Part shown: piece by piece, positions 5,712 through 5,752 of the stretch
Layout of the letters: each line of letters starts with the position of its first letter
Numbering within the stretch: position 1 is the stretch's first letter
From: Verrucomicrobia bacterium UBA3750
GTDB taxonomy: Bacteria; Verrucomicrobiota; Kiritimatiellia; RFP12; UBA1067
Direction: 5' to 3'
Assembly: GCA_002371755.1 (NCBI GenBank)
Contig: DFGM01000014.1
Coordinates: 1 to 5,752 of the forward strand
DNA: 5,752 nt
Made by a program: the position numbers and the translations under genes
Notes under the pieces: model-generated
Told to the model about the DNA's origin: nothing
Seen by the model: the letters and a program-made list of their open reading frames with translations, nothing else
Database searches by the model: none

Positions 5712-5740
5712 GGCGACACCGGCATTTGCCGGGTGTCGCC
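5712..5740. terminator. Strong hairpin, possible terminator of a minus-strand gene to the right
   Basis: GGCGACACC (5712-5720) pairs with GGTGTCGCC (5732-5740), with an inner GGC/GCC, an ATTT loop and a single bulged G at 5731. On the minus strand it is followed by TTGATTG, a weak T-tail; on the plus strand by GCTGCTG, which is no tail. It may therefore close a minus-strand gene beyond the window, which would isolate the ribosomal promoter. The pairing is clear; the function is tentative. Confidence 0.45.
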
Positions 5741-5752
5741 GCTGCTGAGGAT

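Overview
The window is bacterial, GC-rich and tightly packed. Five minus-strand genes form a ribosomal-protein operon, transcribed right to left in the order L25/CTC, rpsF, ssb, rpsR, rplI. They are followed without a gap by one large gene that joins an MMPL/RND-type exporter to an LpxL-like acyltransferase. The tail of an unrelated plus-strand gene converges on it from the left edge. The rpsF-ssb-rpsR-rplI order is widespread in bacteria and does not fix the phylum. The tail peptide ends in a 'FYKISV' strand like those closing many secreted proteins of Verrucomicrobiota, Kiritimatiellota and Lentisphaerota. That, with the GC content, makes a PVC-group bacterium my best guess, at low confidence.

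Layout. 1-143: C-terminal end of a plus-strand gene. 144-275: convergent gap with two hairpins, the second a clear bidirectional terminator. 276-3056: exporter-acyltransferase fusion (minus). 3056-5318: rplI, rpsR, ssb, rpsF and the L25 gene (all minus), with spacers of 27 nt or less and two TAATG stop-start overlaps. 5319-5752: no convincing gene. This right-hand region holds a structured leader, a strong extended -10 promoter, seven in-phase 22-bp repeats just upstream of the promoter, and then hairpins, a perfect palindrome and a weak insertion-sequence-end-like motif.

How it works together. One strong promoter (TATAAT at 5393-5398, minus strand) probably drives the whole operon: a 5S rRNA-binding protein, two small-subunit proteins (S6 and S18, which bind each other in the ribosome), single-stranded DNA-binding protein and L9. 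The exporter-acyltransferase starts at the rplI stop codon. An 11-bp hairpin with a T-rich tail lies inside its first 20 codons, so it looks like a read-through gene held below the ribosomal genes by attenuation.

The least explained element is the 22-bp array at 5448-5601. Near-palindromic CAATGCCCATTG cores recur at exactly 22-bp centre-to-centre spacing, two helical turns, directly upstream of the operon promoter. It looks like a multi-site protein-binding array or a dispersed structured repeat. I cannot name it.
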